In this document: in pieces, positions 48,601 through 61,500 of the stretch
Position numbering within the stretch: position 1 is the stretch's first letter
Layout: each line of letters starts with the position of its first letter
Source: Trichostrongylus colubriformis
Taxonomy: Eukaryota; Nematoda; Chromadorea; Rhabditida; Trichostrongylidae
Assembly: GCA_963978905.1 (NCBI GenBank)
Contig: OZ022256.1
Coordinates: 51,942,001 to 52,006,000, forward strand
Direction: 5' to 3'
DNA length: 64,000 nt
Program-made: the position numbers and the translations under genes
Notes under the pieces: model-generated
What the model was told of the DNA's origin: nothing
Databases searched by the model: none
What the model saw: the letters and a program-made list of their open reading frames with translations, nothing else

Positions 48601-51600
48601 AATTCTGATATATATATCGTGTTTCCAAGAAACATTGTTTAGAACAGTCTTCATTTGAAATAATTTCCAAAAATGTATTGTTCGAGTTGACTATTTATTG
48701 CCTTTCCTGGAACTGACTTAACGATTCGATGACCAAATAGATATATGAACACAAGGTTGCACGAGGCGCACTGTGGAATATTAAAGAACCTGATTGTATA
48801 AAAGCTGTTATTCTATTTTAATTATTTTATTTTTCTACTCCATTATAGTTCACTGAATCATTGTGTTACCCATAGCATTGTCAGAATCATAGGTGTAGCA
48901 GCATTGCAATGGTCTACCATAAACTTGGCCGTGGAACCAATTGTAATCTTGTGATACTGCTGTAATTGCACATATATACATGATTGAATGACGCCCTACG
49001 TCAAGCCAACACTCCAATTTTCCGGTCAAGTTCTCATAAAATAGAATTATCGTTGGTAACATGTAGTTATGAGCTAAAGAGAGCATCCGAAAAGAGAAAA
49101 AAGGACATAATGGTTGAAGCATTTTGAGGCAGTGGGAATAGAATAGAGCAAGATGCTCGCTTATAGAGCATTACTGATATATATTACTGCAGGTTTTTTA
49201 CCCAAAATTCATGAGATTCTGCAATTGTGCTATACATTTAATCCTATACTATGGGAAATATGTTTGTTATCCGATTTTCCACATTATTCTGTAAAGATTT
49301 TTCCACTCAAGTGAAGCGACATAAGCATGTAATTCTGTGAATAGAGGAGTCATTTTGCACCATCAGTGTTTATAATATCAAATTGGACAAAGTCAAGCCA
49401 ATTAGACGTGCAATTTCTTTCTCTTTTGCCGAAGTTGTTTCCTAGAATAGGCTGAATTTGATACAAATGCAGTGCAAAGGCCGTTAATTGAGTCAAATAA
49501 GCACGATCAGCCTGTTTGCAGTTAAGTGCTATCCGATTCTTTTGAATTATCCCTGAAATTAGGCATGTATTAATGTTTGTATGATAAGCATTCATCTGTA
49601 CCTTCTTTTTTGAAAGTCTTGTCATTTCCCGGAAATGATGCGTCTTTGCATAATTCTGATAACGTTCCATCTCGCTTCCGTGTTTTTATTTCTGAAAAAA
49701 TCCCTGAAAAAATGATTTCTGAAAAAAAAGAAGTGCGTGTCCTATCGCGAGCTGTGATCACGTTCCGGTCTTAACGAAATGAAATTCCTGCCGGCAACGT
49801 GAAAGGCTTCAAAATATAGAGGATAAATTCTACTGCAATTATATGGAGATAAGTTTCACCATTACAACAATACAGTTGATTTTCGAATGTTTCAAAGCGA
49901 ATTTTGTTCGTATTATCTCGAGACTACAGTTCCCGAAGTCCCAAAACTATAATATTTTTTGAAAATTATTAATTAATGATCAGTAAATTCTGCCCAGGCT
50001 CTCAGGAATTCGGGCTCTCACAATTATAATCGGGAATTACAGCGTCTCACTGCAATACATTAAGTTGGCGAACTCTTCGTGTATACCTCTATTCTACTTG
50101 AATTTGTTGGTTTCTTTCTTAAAATGGTTTCCGCTCTTTTGAGGTCAAAATAATGTATTTTTGGTCTTCCGTGTATTCAGGTGTTGCGAGGCCTGAGCGA
50201 TTACTCATGGGGTCTACCACTCAACTTCACTCTTTTTTATCAATGAAATTCGATTTGGTTTTTTGAATGTTACCTCATAGCGGATATGGAGGGAGCTTCA
50301 CCAAGGACTGTAGATGGAATGCTGTACAGGCTGCTTGTACCATTCACTGTTCCACAGTCAGATCGGAAGGGGAATGAGAACACTGATTCAACCATAGGTT
50401 CACCTCTCTTTCCCTTTAACTCCAAGTTCTGTGGTCTATGTACGTGACTTACATATTGCAGGATGATACTTACAAATACATACTTCCACAATTCTGGGTT
50501 GAGATTGAGTTCATGGCGCAGCTCAAGTGTGCTAATCATTGCCATCTTTTTCATATTCGATTCCTTGCCTTCAACTCGCGAATTTTCACTTCGAAAATTC
50601 GAAGATTTGTTTCTTGTCTTCAACCGTTTTTCGAAATAGTTATTTCGCGGATATTCGATTATTTTTAGTTTTCAATGAATTTCTTAAGTTTTTCGCATCC
50701 CACATAGGCATAATTAAATGATTCACAATCTTCCAAGAGAGAAACAAACATTACAGTGAAGGTTTTTTTTTTGGGAAATTTGTGTTTTTCGAGTCGTTTG
50801 AGATTCCATAAGTTTTTTCTTCAGTCTTAGATTAGAGTATTTTCGATGAAGGTTTCATCCAGCTGCCATATCCTCTAAGAGACACTTAGGGTTCTTCTTC
50901 ATCCCTCTCTTCTTTGAATTCTATGGCTCTCGAAAATTTCATAAAACTACAAGTGTTCGCACTGTCATCTCAAAAGTGTTTGCGAAATAAATTTTATCAA
51001 ATTTGTTTTGAAAAAAGCTTAACGAATTCAGGATTTGAAGGACATCCGAACCTTCCGGAACCTTATACCTTCTTCTAAACACGGTTAAATTCTTTTTCCT
51101 ATGACCTTTCTTCGACTGAAGTTAGCGACATGAACTGGGGAAAGGAATTTCACGGATCCAAAATAATTTTTGACTCTAACTATGTACTACTGGAACACCT
51201 CCATATGTGCAACCTTGGTGCGGTTTTTTTTACCGGAAATCGGCTAAGAAAGTGCTTATAGTCCCCCTAGTGTACTTGACAGAATTCTTCCAGCGCACTA
51301 CCTACGTCCCAGTCATTCCATCTTGTGGTTACATCATCGTCGCTCGCCGGTCGCTATCCATCTCTAATCGGCTGGCTATCACCTGAGACGCGATAATGCG
51401 CTGCTAAGCCAAATCAAATACTCGCTAGGAAGGGAAGGTGTCGAAGTCTCTCAGTCTTTACACACATTCACAAAAACATACGTGCAATGGCTTCATTCCA
51501 TTGCTCTGAGAACGACTTCAAGTATCCTGTGCCTTTGTGGGGATGGGGATATCTTTATGCCTGTCATTAGAAAGCCTGCTCTCTCTAAAAGGCTCCTTTT

Positions 51601-52390
51601 ATGGGTGATTTACTTTTATTACCCTTGACTAGACCAAGAGTCTATTGAAGGTGTTGTTGGCATGGCTATAGCTGCGCGTCACATCCCTAAGACCTTTTCA
51701 CGTCGTCACGTTTCTTTTCAGACATGAATGCATTGCGCGTCTACTCGCACCCATCGCCGACCACGTTCTCGCTCTTCACGTATCTCTCACTGTTCCCACT
51801 GATACCCTTCATCATTGATTGTTCGTGGTCGATTTAGGCAAGCAACTCAATCATGGGTCTGTTTGCCACAGTATCATCTTAATTCTTAGTTTATCATTTA
51901 CGTCACGCCACCAACATTGTACGTCATGCAATGACGGAGTTAACCTCCTGGGTACGGGGAACTTGAAGGCCAGGGTATAAAGGCTCCGACTCGTACATCA
52001 CGTCATTTCCTCAATAGGCAATTGGTCTAGTAAGACCACTCGACATCAACTCATGTTCGCATGTTCGCTTCCGTTCCCCATTGGACATTGAGATTTTTTG
52101 CAAGCAGCGGCTTTCTTGCTATGATTATGCCCCTTACCCGAATTGTTTGCGGTATCCCTGAATCCGGAATCGGATTCGTTGAGGCGTAACATGCATTTAT
52201 ATCAACCGTGATAGTTGCTTTCCGCTTTCCCTTCTTTCTGTCTTTCCGAAAGCTCGGATCTGAAAATTTCGTTTTTTTTTCGTCCTATTTTTGTCCTATT
52301 TTGGTAGTGTTGCCATTTATGGATTGCTCCATACCTCTCCGTGCCTCTATGATTTCATCGCGAATTTTCTGTAATTTTTTCGTAAATATA
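42646..52390. other. 9.7-kb stretch upstream of the PMCA gene without recognised genes
   Basis: A ~38-base block with CTGCATCTACCCCTCAACGG at 44237 recurs as CTGCATCTATCCGTCAGCGG at 45270. A possible degenerate SINE-like piece (CTCGTACATC context) lies at 51950-52000. The longest open frame (44372-44758) has no recognisable similarity. Promoter elements for the PMCA gene may lie at its right end but none can be pointed out. Confidence 0.5.
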
Positions 52391-52417
52391 CCTTGTTACC
52401 GTTTTCAGTGGGTGGAT
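52391..52417 (+). promoter_or_regulatory. Probable spliced-leader trans-splice acceptor of the PMCA mRNA
   Basis: A pyrimidine-rich run ending GTTTTCAG (AG at 52407-52408) sits nine bases upstream of the ATG. Nematode outrons end this way. An ordinary cis acceptor for an unseen 5' exon would look identical. Confidence 0.5.
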
Positions 52418-52501
52418 ATGCCTAGCAGTGGTGAGTATGGCTGTACGCTGGAAGAACTACGAGCGCTCATGGAGCTTCGAAGCAGTGAAGCGCTTGAAAA
52501 G
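52409..52501 (+). CDS. mca-3: PMCA exon 1: start codon and N-terminal 28 residues
   Basis: The ATG at 52418 lies nine bases after an AG (52407-52408) preceded by a T-rich tract. The exon encodes a leader that ends [12 protein letters not shown], the amphipathic N-terminal segment typical of nematode and vertebrate PMCAs. The donor at 52502 is GTCATT, a weak match, and the phase is 0. The next exon begins [11 protein letters not shown], which continues the family pattern. An upstream 5' exon instead of a trans-spliced leader cannot be excluded. Confidence 0.85.
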
Positions 52502-55500
52502 GTCATTATTTTTCAACTACCAACTTTTTTTCAATGTTTTAAACTTTTTTGTTACATTTAGCATTCAGCTTAGAGTACATTTAGTACTCTAAGCTTTGCA
52601 GGCCTTTCCACTGGGTTTTATGACGTTTTATGCGGTGAATTGCGACCATATGGTAGTCATAAAATGAGGGTGACTGGTTTCGCTTATTTACAATGTGTGG
52701 CCGGAAATTGATCAAAAATTCCCCATACTCTTCCTTTATTGGGGAAGGGGATCAAGTGGATATTATAAGCAGCCGTATGTATTGATTATACTTTATAGAT
52801 GGAATGGAGATTCTCAAGAAGATTAGGCCCTTGAAATCGAGTAAAGTCGTGGAGCCCGTTTTTTTTTCTTTCATGGTCACAAGGAAGAACCAATATTTCC
52901 CTCCAAGGAACTGGCGTATAGTCTGTAACTCGAAGAACCAATATTTCCCTCCACGGAACTGGCGTATAGTCTGTAATTCGAAATTCTGCTTCTAAAAATG
53001 CCATTTGTGTGGTATCAATTGAATGAGGCCCGGAAATGTTTGCTCACTTCTTTGAATCCTTATTCCAGTCCACTCCGTCTACCCTTTCCTTTCTTTCTAG
53101 GATCGGTAGGGTGCGATCCTCAAAACCTTCCTGAGAATGCTGTTGGTCGACCCTCAAAACTATTTGAACCTATTCGGGTAAAGTTGCAGCCCTCTTACGG
53201 ATATCGTAACGTGCAGTGTACCCTGTATGCACCTCATGGATTCCTTCGACTTCTACGAATTTTCTGCTTTTTCAAGTCTGATAGATGATCACCTTGTACT
53301 CTTCGTCAATCCATCTCTTATGTCCTTGATTCCATCAGATTATCAACGATCATCGATTGCGGATCTTTGAAGATTGTACGCAACCATCCTGATCGATATC
53401 GATACGATGGTTGTTTTTACCGCATTGTATCCACAGTAACTGGTCTTTTAATTCGTGTTCGGCTGTGAGAATACAAAAAAGCAGGCGAACCCGATTAGAA
53501 CAATTCGATTAGTGAAAGGGTCGTTGACGGGCTGCCGGAATCATTTCTCGAGAATTCAACGTTTTCTCCAAAAGGGATGAGATTGCAGAGAAGTATTTGG
53601 AGAAAACTTCGTGGGATTCTGGCGAAGACTTTCGTAAAAATCGTGTCCCAAAACTCCCGTGTCAAATTTTTCTGAAAGTGGGGTGCTGAAAACCCTTGCA
53701 GTGCGCTAAACAATCTGCAGGATCTATTTCAATGCAGTTACGCTTCCCAGTTCTTTTAAGTTAGAACTTTAACTAGAAGGTGCAGTAGACACAGGCTACC
53801 TTATCAACTCATCCAAGTGAAACTCGAAAGCATGGCGTAATCTTCTGCCTTTGACTCATATTTCCATATTGTCTATCATATCAGTTGGCGAATAGGCACA
53901 TGGAGGTATACATCACGATTTTTATACGATAGACTTGTTTTTACCGCATTGTACCCAGAGTATGTAACTGGTCCTGAAAGGCTTCTTGACAGCACAGTAC
54001 TAAAATTTCGATACCAATTCAATCCACGTACAGTCTTAGGTGATCGATAAGGGGTGTTGTTGATTGATTGCCGGATCAGTAAAGTACATGTGTAACCGCC
54101 ATCGATAGCCTTTCAATCTTAATTTGTCGCGTTTTGAACGTTCAAAAGGTTTTCCATCGTAAACACTTCAGGCAAGGCGATGGACTGGTTTTCCTTAAAC
54201 TGGAGACGCAAACATGTGGAGTTTTCGAAACATGAGTTCTAAATTCAGAGAGTAGGCCCGTTCACAAGGTCAAGCTTCGTGTCAAAGAAAATTGAAAAAT
54301 TACTCCCCCCCCCCCACCCCTTTCGCAGTGGCGATGGACTGGTTTCCACGCGAATATCTGAAGTTTTCAAAAGTTGAGTTCTAAATTCAGACAATGGATG
54401 ATATTGGGCCCATCTCCTAGGTCAAACTTACAAGGGAAGGATTCTGGGTCGAAGTGGCCATTCGGAATGGGATATATATTGTCTGACGTATTTTCGGACG
54501 CTGATCTTGATACCTGCATTCCAAATTTGCTGTCCGATTCTCTGAGCGGAGTTATGGAGGTTTTTTTGGAAAAACAATGCTATTATATGGTAGGTTTGGA
54601 AGCCCGTAGCACGCGAGCCAGACGTTCTCTAGCAAAACTAGTGCGATTTTCGTGTTCAGGGGACCAAACTGCCTCATGGAGCATGTTTTTAGCCAATTCG
54701 AGGCCTATTGGGTAGGCCAAGAGTTTTTCCGAAATTTGGTCAAATTCTCGGTAAGCAAAGAATTTTTCCAAAACTCGGTAAAATTCTCGAATTGGCTAAA
54801 AACATGTTGCATAGGGCAGTTTGGTCCCCTAAACACGAAAATCGCACTAGTTTTGCGCGAGAACGTCTGGCTCGCGTACTACGGGCTTCCAAACCTACCA
54901 TATAATAGCATTATTTTACTTAAAAAAAAACCTCCATAACTCCGCTCAGAGAATCGGACAGCAAATTTGGAATGCAGGTTCGAGATCAGCGTCCGAAAAT
55001 ACGTCAGACAATATGTATCCCATTCCGAATGGCCACTTCGACCTAGAATCCTTCCCTTGTTAGTACCGAGGAAAATTAAGAAATTACCCCGGCCTCCCCC
55101 CTTTCCCCTTTCCCCTCCCCTCTTACCGATCGATGCAACCCGTATCAGACACTCGAGGAGTCTCTTCAAAAAATAATCATAGAATTTGTAGTACTCATGA
55201 CCGATGAACGTCTTTCTTTCAACGATAACTTCATTGACCCAAAAATCCCCAAAACGAGGTAACCGTTGATAAATTCTCGAGCATAATTTAAAAAATGCGG
55301 CATTCTCCAGCTTCCCAAACCAAAATACGATCCCTTGAGAACTCGTCTACCCATGCTTTACCCTACCCGTCTATCGTTTTATTATCATTATTAGGGATGA
55401 TCAATCAATGATTACCACATGTGATACACGATTGTGGTGGAATTCTACGTTATGACCTTCTGTTCCGGGAGAAAAACGCTCGTTGCCGGCAACGAGTCAA

Positions 55501-58500
55501 TCAGTCGGAGTGTAACAATCGTGAAAAGATCGAATTGTTATATTGTTACGGTGGGAATGGTTGTGGCTATGGCGGTATGAAAGAGACGTGATCTGGGCAA
55601 ATTAGAAAGTGAAAGTCGCAGAGAATTAGTCAAGGAGGGTGCTGTAACGTGCGTCAAGTCGAACTACACTTCTGATGAACCGTGATATCTGTAATTCAAG
55701 GAAAAACTATAGCGAACTGGAATTGGTAACCCATAACTCGTCGTTATACCTGGGTAGGATCAGTAAGGCCGAATGTAGCTTGGCAAGGGATACCCAATGG
55801 TTTCGGGTTCCCGGGCTACCGCTTGTGACATCTTCTGTCAAATTCTGTAGCACTTTTACGATTAATTCGTTATTTCACAAAAAGCAATCGTAGGTAGTGC
55901 TCTCGACGGTTACGCCATGCATTGTGCTGCCACTTCCAATCCGTTGTCGATATCTGTTAGGAGTTCTCCAATGCGCATATAAGACCTAAGGATTTTTCAC
56001 TATATTCGTTATTGTGTTTTGGGTTCCATGTGTAGGAATCAGGTTGGGCGAACCGAACCTTGCACCTACGAGATCTACTAAAGATCTACAAATGGTAGGA
56101 AATAATCTTTACCACGTCAGTAGAAACTTGAGCAAACTTTCCAATCACGATCTCATCTTGAAATTACGATAACTGTCAAAGTGGGACATTAAGCTCAAGG
56201 GTCAAGTGGGGGTCCAAGGAAGAAGCCTACAGCACGGTACTGGCAGTCATCTCGTGGTAGAACTTGCCCTGCCATTCCTTTGCCATTGTGCCTTGCACGT
56301 TCTGTCTGGGTAAAGTATCCAAGTATTTGGGAATTGGGAGAATTCGCAGGAGTACTTTGAGGGTCATTACCTTCAATTTTTTACGTATGTAATTGCGTTA
56401 ATAAATTATTGACCACATTTACAACAGTTCTGTCCATTATAAGGGTCGAAAGATGAGGTGTCAGGGTTTTGATACGTCCTCACAGCTTTCAACCCCACTG
56501 CTTTTGACACCTTCACTGTTGAAAACACGGCTATTCTTCAAATTTACGAGATTCTAGCCGTTAAAACTTAGGGGCGAAAGCAGTACTCGCCATTTACTGT
56601 TGCTATAGTGGTGGTAGCCAACAACTGCAATTTCATAACTGGCCATTCGAATACTTGTTTATGCTTTCAACTGCTGTTCAATACACAAAAGCAATTATAA
56701 CAAAAACGGAAGTTTGTTTTTACTTTGCTCCCCTTAAAAACTCTGCCATCCCGACAGGAACGTCGTTGAAGTGGATAATTTGTCGAGTGCCATTTATGAC
56801 ATGAAGAAAATGACCAAGACCTGCAAATTTCAACTGAAAGTGGGGGCTACGTTTCAGAACGGTTCCATGTTCCGGTCAATAATTCTTCTCGTATGGGTTT
56901 CTGATCAGGAGGTGTTTTTGCACAGGAGCGGATGCGGTATCGCGAAGTCTCAAAAGACAACCCGTGCGACATTCGCACTGAAGACGGGGTGAAATGAAAA
57001 TCAAGGATGTTGCCGTGCGATGCCCCGCATTGGATCCTCTCGCAGCACAGCTCTGTTAAGCCTGTCAAGCATTCGGGGCGCTTGATATAGCTAATGATTC
57101 GAAACCTGTAGGCGGTTTTGAAGGCAGTGAGGCATTAAGCATGAAAGCTGGTTTGCACCTTTTTTGGCTGGGTATCATCGCGCCTCACCCTTTCAATGCA
57201 CCCGGACACGAAGCACCAATGATGGCTGGTACAAATACGCTCATCATTCGTGTCGCCCACCAACCTATTATTCAAAAATTTTAATTGAGAAATTAGACAT
57301 TAGAGTTCAATCGAAAAGTTGAACATTAAAAATGAAAAGTATTTGATTGCCATTTTTCTGCGGTTTCCATCTGCGGCATTTGAGAATTCCAAGTGAATTT
57401 TCACCTACTTTTTAAAAGATGAATAAGTGAAGACTAGAAATAAACATCAAGTGTGATCAACTACATATAAATACCTGATCAGTAAACAAACAAGGCTAAC
57501 ATGGTTTTTTATCAATCAGTATAACCCTATAAAATGCGACACGCATTTCGCTCAATAACCATGTTCGAGTGACAAAAAAGGCCCACAAAAATATAGACTG
57601 TATTTCAGATTATCAGCGATTATGGAAGTGTAGAGGGATTGTGTGCTAAATTAAAAACCGATCCTATCAATGGCCTACCGAATGATCAGCATGAGATTGA
57701 ACGGCGGCAACAAGCATTCGGCAAAAACGAAATCCCACCAGCAGCATCGAAATCGTTTTTTCGACTAGCCTGGGAAGCTCTACAGGTAAGGTTCTCCCGA
57801 CGATGATACTCCTTAGGGGTCTTATGGACGAGTTTTTACGGCCCACATTGATTACAGGATATTACATTAGTGATTCTGCTCATATCAGCCCTAGTGTCAC
57901 TTGGTTTGTCATTCTACAAACCACCTGAAAATGTTGGTGCAGGTAAGCGGCGTTTTTCAACAGAGCCATTACAACGATTTCAATCATCAATAAGTTTTTC
58001 TCAGTTTTGTTTTTGATGAGCAGAGCTTAGCACCCTTTCTGGCTCTAGTAATCTCGGCTGCTATCGATTTATCACTGTTTTTCTCTGAGGATTATCTTCA
58101 TGGTCCTACTTACAAGTATTATATTTCTGATAGTATATCTTTGAGCCAATTTCATTTCGTGGAGCTTTGGCGAATGGCGGTCTTACCCGCTCGGTGTGGG
58201 AATTGATTCCCAGATCAACGCCTCCCCATCTCACGGACCTGATAAGGCTTGCACCTCGCCAGCCTAGGTGAGCTGGAATCGTCTGGGAGTAAAAGCACAT
58301 TGACACATCAGCTGACCCCCGCGAGTTAATGCACAGACCGAATCGCATTGCTTGCCACCAAGATTCTGAGTAACTAGTATGCGAGGGCGCATTCCGACGA
58401 GAGACTGATTAGCGCCCAGAACCTCGTTCCTTTTATCCTTTTAATTTTATCATCTTCTTATGCAGCGCTGTTAGTGTTACTGTTTCTTCCTACATTGCAG

Positions 58501-61500
58501 TACAGGTTCCTCGAGACCATTTGCTGGGGAACACGGGTCGCAATCCTCAGACCATTCCATCCAACAACTCGAGGCTATACTCAAAGCATGCATCCTACCA
58601 AGTTTACTGGAAGCACACTCCACTCAGTCCCCACACACTCGTTTTCAAGTGTTCTTCAGTTTTTCTTATCGCCTCACGCCAATGTAACCCATATGGCGAT
58701 GATACGAGCTGTGAAAAACTCTCGGACTAGAGACGACAAGGAGGAGGCGCAGGACGAAGAGTCGGGAACATGAGGACAGGTCGCACGGCCGGGTGTCCGC
58801 CCAGAAGCGCTGCCCGATCCATCGCCACTAGCCAGCTCACCTACTTATTCTGATCTGTGATTCACGTATTCCTTACCCACCCGTAGTGCCACTGCATCGA
58901 CTAAGTGTAATTAATTATTAATAATCTATATATACTATTCGGTGTGGACCCAGCACTTACTCCCTGTCCAGTCGAACCCATAACATTCTTTGAGGTCACG
59001 ATGACTCCGAACAAGAAGCCGGTTGGATTGAAGGAGTTGCAATCCTCGTCGCCGTCATTGTGGTCGTACTTGTCACGGCATTAAATGATTGGTCGAAAGA
59101 GAAACAATTCAGAGGTTGGCTGATTTTTAGTAGCGATTTGATCTAATAATACTTCACAGATTTGGTCTAATAATACTTCTCTTTAAGGTCTACAATCAAA
59201 AATCGAAGGCGAACACAAGTTCTCGGTAATCCGAGGCGGACAGCCTATTGATATCGTCGTCAATGATCTCGTCGTTGGAGATGTCGCTCGAGTGAAATAC
59301 GGTGAGGTGTTTACTTGCTTTCAATCGAAGTTCCAATAGCAACGAAGGACACTAAAAAAGGCTAAATCATATGGTTGATTTAAACGAGTCACTATGTTTT
59401 CATCAACACCCAGAGTCTCATCAGTGAGTAAGGTGTTAATAAAAATAATAAGAAAATGTGTGGTTGAAAGTGGTTAAATTAGAAAATAAAAATTAGACAA
59501 AAAGAAAGGACACCTCTTGTACCATTCAACTTTTGGACGAAGGCACATGCGACAAAAAACCTGCTATACCGATGTGGTATTTGTAACAATTTCTTTGAGT
59601 GGTCAATTATACAATCTGGGAGCATTGCAAAATTCATGGCGTATACCCATGAAAACGCTGTAAAAGTCTCAATTATTACGAAATGACTTTATAGGTGATT
59701 TACTGCCAGCCGATGGTTTGGTGATCCAATCAAATGATCTGAAAATCGATGAATCATCGTTGACCGGAGAATCAGATTTAATTCGAAAGAGCTTCGATCA
59801 TGATCCCGTACTGCTCTCGGGCACTAACGCCATGGAAGGCAGTGGACGGTATGTTATTTGAGAACTGAACTGGTTTATTGATTGGCAAATCGATCAGTAT
59901 GTACGCCAAAGTGATATAAACGGTATTGATTGGCAAGTTTAAGGCCAAATTATTGTAAAAATGATTCTGATAGTCATTGTCTGGCAGTTCATATCAATAT
60001 TTATTTATGTTTTTATTTACTGTTCATTTTCATTACATTTGTCATATTATCTAATGATGCCATTTATCATTTTATAAAAACGAACTACTGGAGACATCAG
60101 CCGCGGTCTGATATTTTCAAGTTTGTTTTTGGTGTGATATAGTAGATATTATGTTTTTTAAATGATTTCTTGAAATATCTTCTGTTTCTAGATGCTCCCA
60201 CGATCCTTTTTTTTTAAGTTTTAATGTTTTGTATAGAATCAAATTGTGACATGTGTACACTGATTTTGGGATGGCTGTGATTTCTACAGGTTTCTGATCA
60301 CTGCTGTTGGTCTGAACAGTCAAACGGGTATCATCATGAGCCTTCTTGGTGCTACTAAAGATGAGAAGAAGGATGATAAAGACAGCAACAAAGTTCACAT
60401 GAATGGCAACGGTAATACTTCTTCTAGTGATTTTCTCGATATCTGAAAGTTTAAAGATCGATTTTCGATATTTTAGGACATGCACCTAATCTAACTGTAG
60501 CGAATGGTTTGACAAATGGTGACAAAAAGAAAGAAGACGACATTGCTGCAGCTGTCGAAGAGGAAGCCACTAAAGGAAAATCTGTGCTCCAGGCAAAACT
60601 CTCCAATTTGGCCATTCAAATCGGGTATATAGGTGAGTTCTAGTATAAATTCTATAATATATTTCAACATAATTTTTCGATTTTCTGCCTTGGAAGCTTT
60701 GAATATCGACCGTTTCAAAATTTGATTGTCGAATGCCTTGTGCTGTGCCTCCCTTATTTGGCTTTACCAGCGGGAAAATCCTTTAGTTCCACGGCTGCGC
60801 AATGCCAGTTCGCCAAAATATCCTCTGAGTAGTGTTAACTTGCCCTTGCGCGCAGTCGTGTAGCGACTTTTTAGACTCATCGGCTTGAAAAGTCCTATTT
60901 CATGCTGCTCATTGAGAAACGGAGGCGTCGAGGCACTAAATTCCCATTTTGGATAGAATATATTTACAAGAAGATGTAATTTTTCCAGTGTCATTTTGAT
61001 GGAAAACTTTTGAGACTTTTCACCCGCGCGGTTGGATTGCGAATTACATCGCGGATTGCGTGTGAAAGTAATCATGATTGCTACATACTTAAAAATTTAA
61101 AAAAAAGTTTTTTGACGTTAATCAATCCCTTACTGAGATCTGCCGCACATTCTAGTTCCATTCACAATCGTGGTGGCTGGTGAATGTGATGTGGCATATA
61201 CAATGACTTAGAGGGGCCAGCCGATGTACAAGTCGGTGCTGTTATTCTCCCAGACGAGTATGGTGCCAATTAACCGACCCCGAAGGGATGGAAGACTTGG
61301 TTGGGCTGGGCGGACGTTGATGCAGGATTTGATCCCCGGACCATGAGAGTGGGATGCGCGTCACCTGTCACTACTAAACGCCTTGCTGCATATACTCCAT
61401 TTCGGAGCGCCTGATAGGGCGTGTCCTACGGACATGGGTGAGTGGCGAGAGCGAGAGTGCGTGACAAGCGTGAGAGTGTGTGGCGGAGTGAGAGAGTTGG

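Larger units (their letters stand above)
52502..57608 (+). other. PMCA intron 1 (5.1 kb), repeat-bearing
   Basis: No exon with PMCA similarity lies between exons 1 and 2, whose phases join directly. The intron holds a 2 x 48-bp tandem repeat, two ~150-bp dispersed duplicates, a 154-bp direct repeat and a 0.63-kb fold-back, listed separately. The rest (55.1-57.6 kb) shows nothing recognisable. Large first introns often carry alternative promoters or enhancers; no specific site can be pointed to. Confidence 0.8.

Noticed and set aside
58474..58773. 99-codon open frame in PMCA intron 3, preceded by an ATTGCAG acceptor-like site
   Set aside because: The peptide does not resemble any PMCA insert, and exons 3 and 4 join correctly without it.
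60764..61075. 103-codon minus-strand frame in PMCA intron 8
   Set aside because: No recognisable domain; more likely part of an unidentified repeat than a nested gene.
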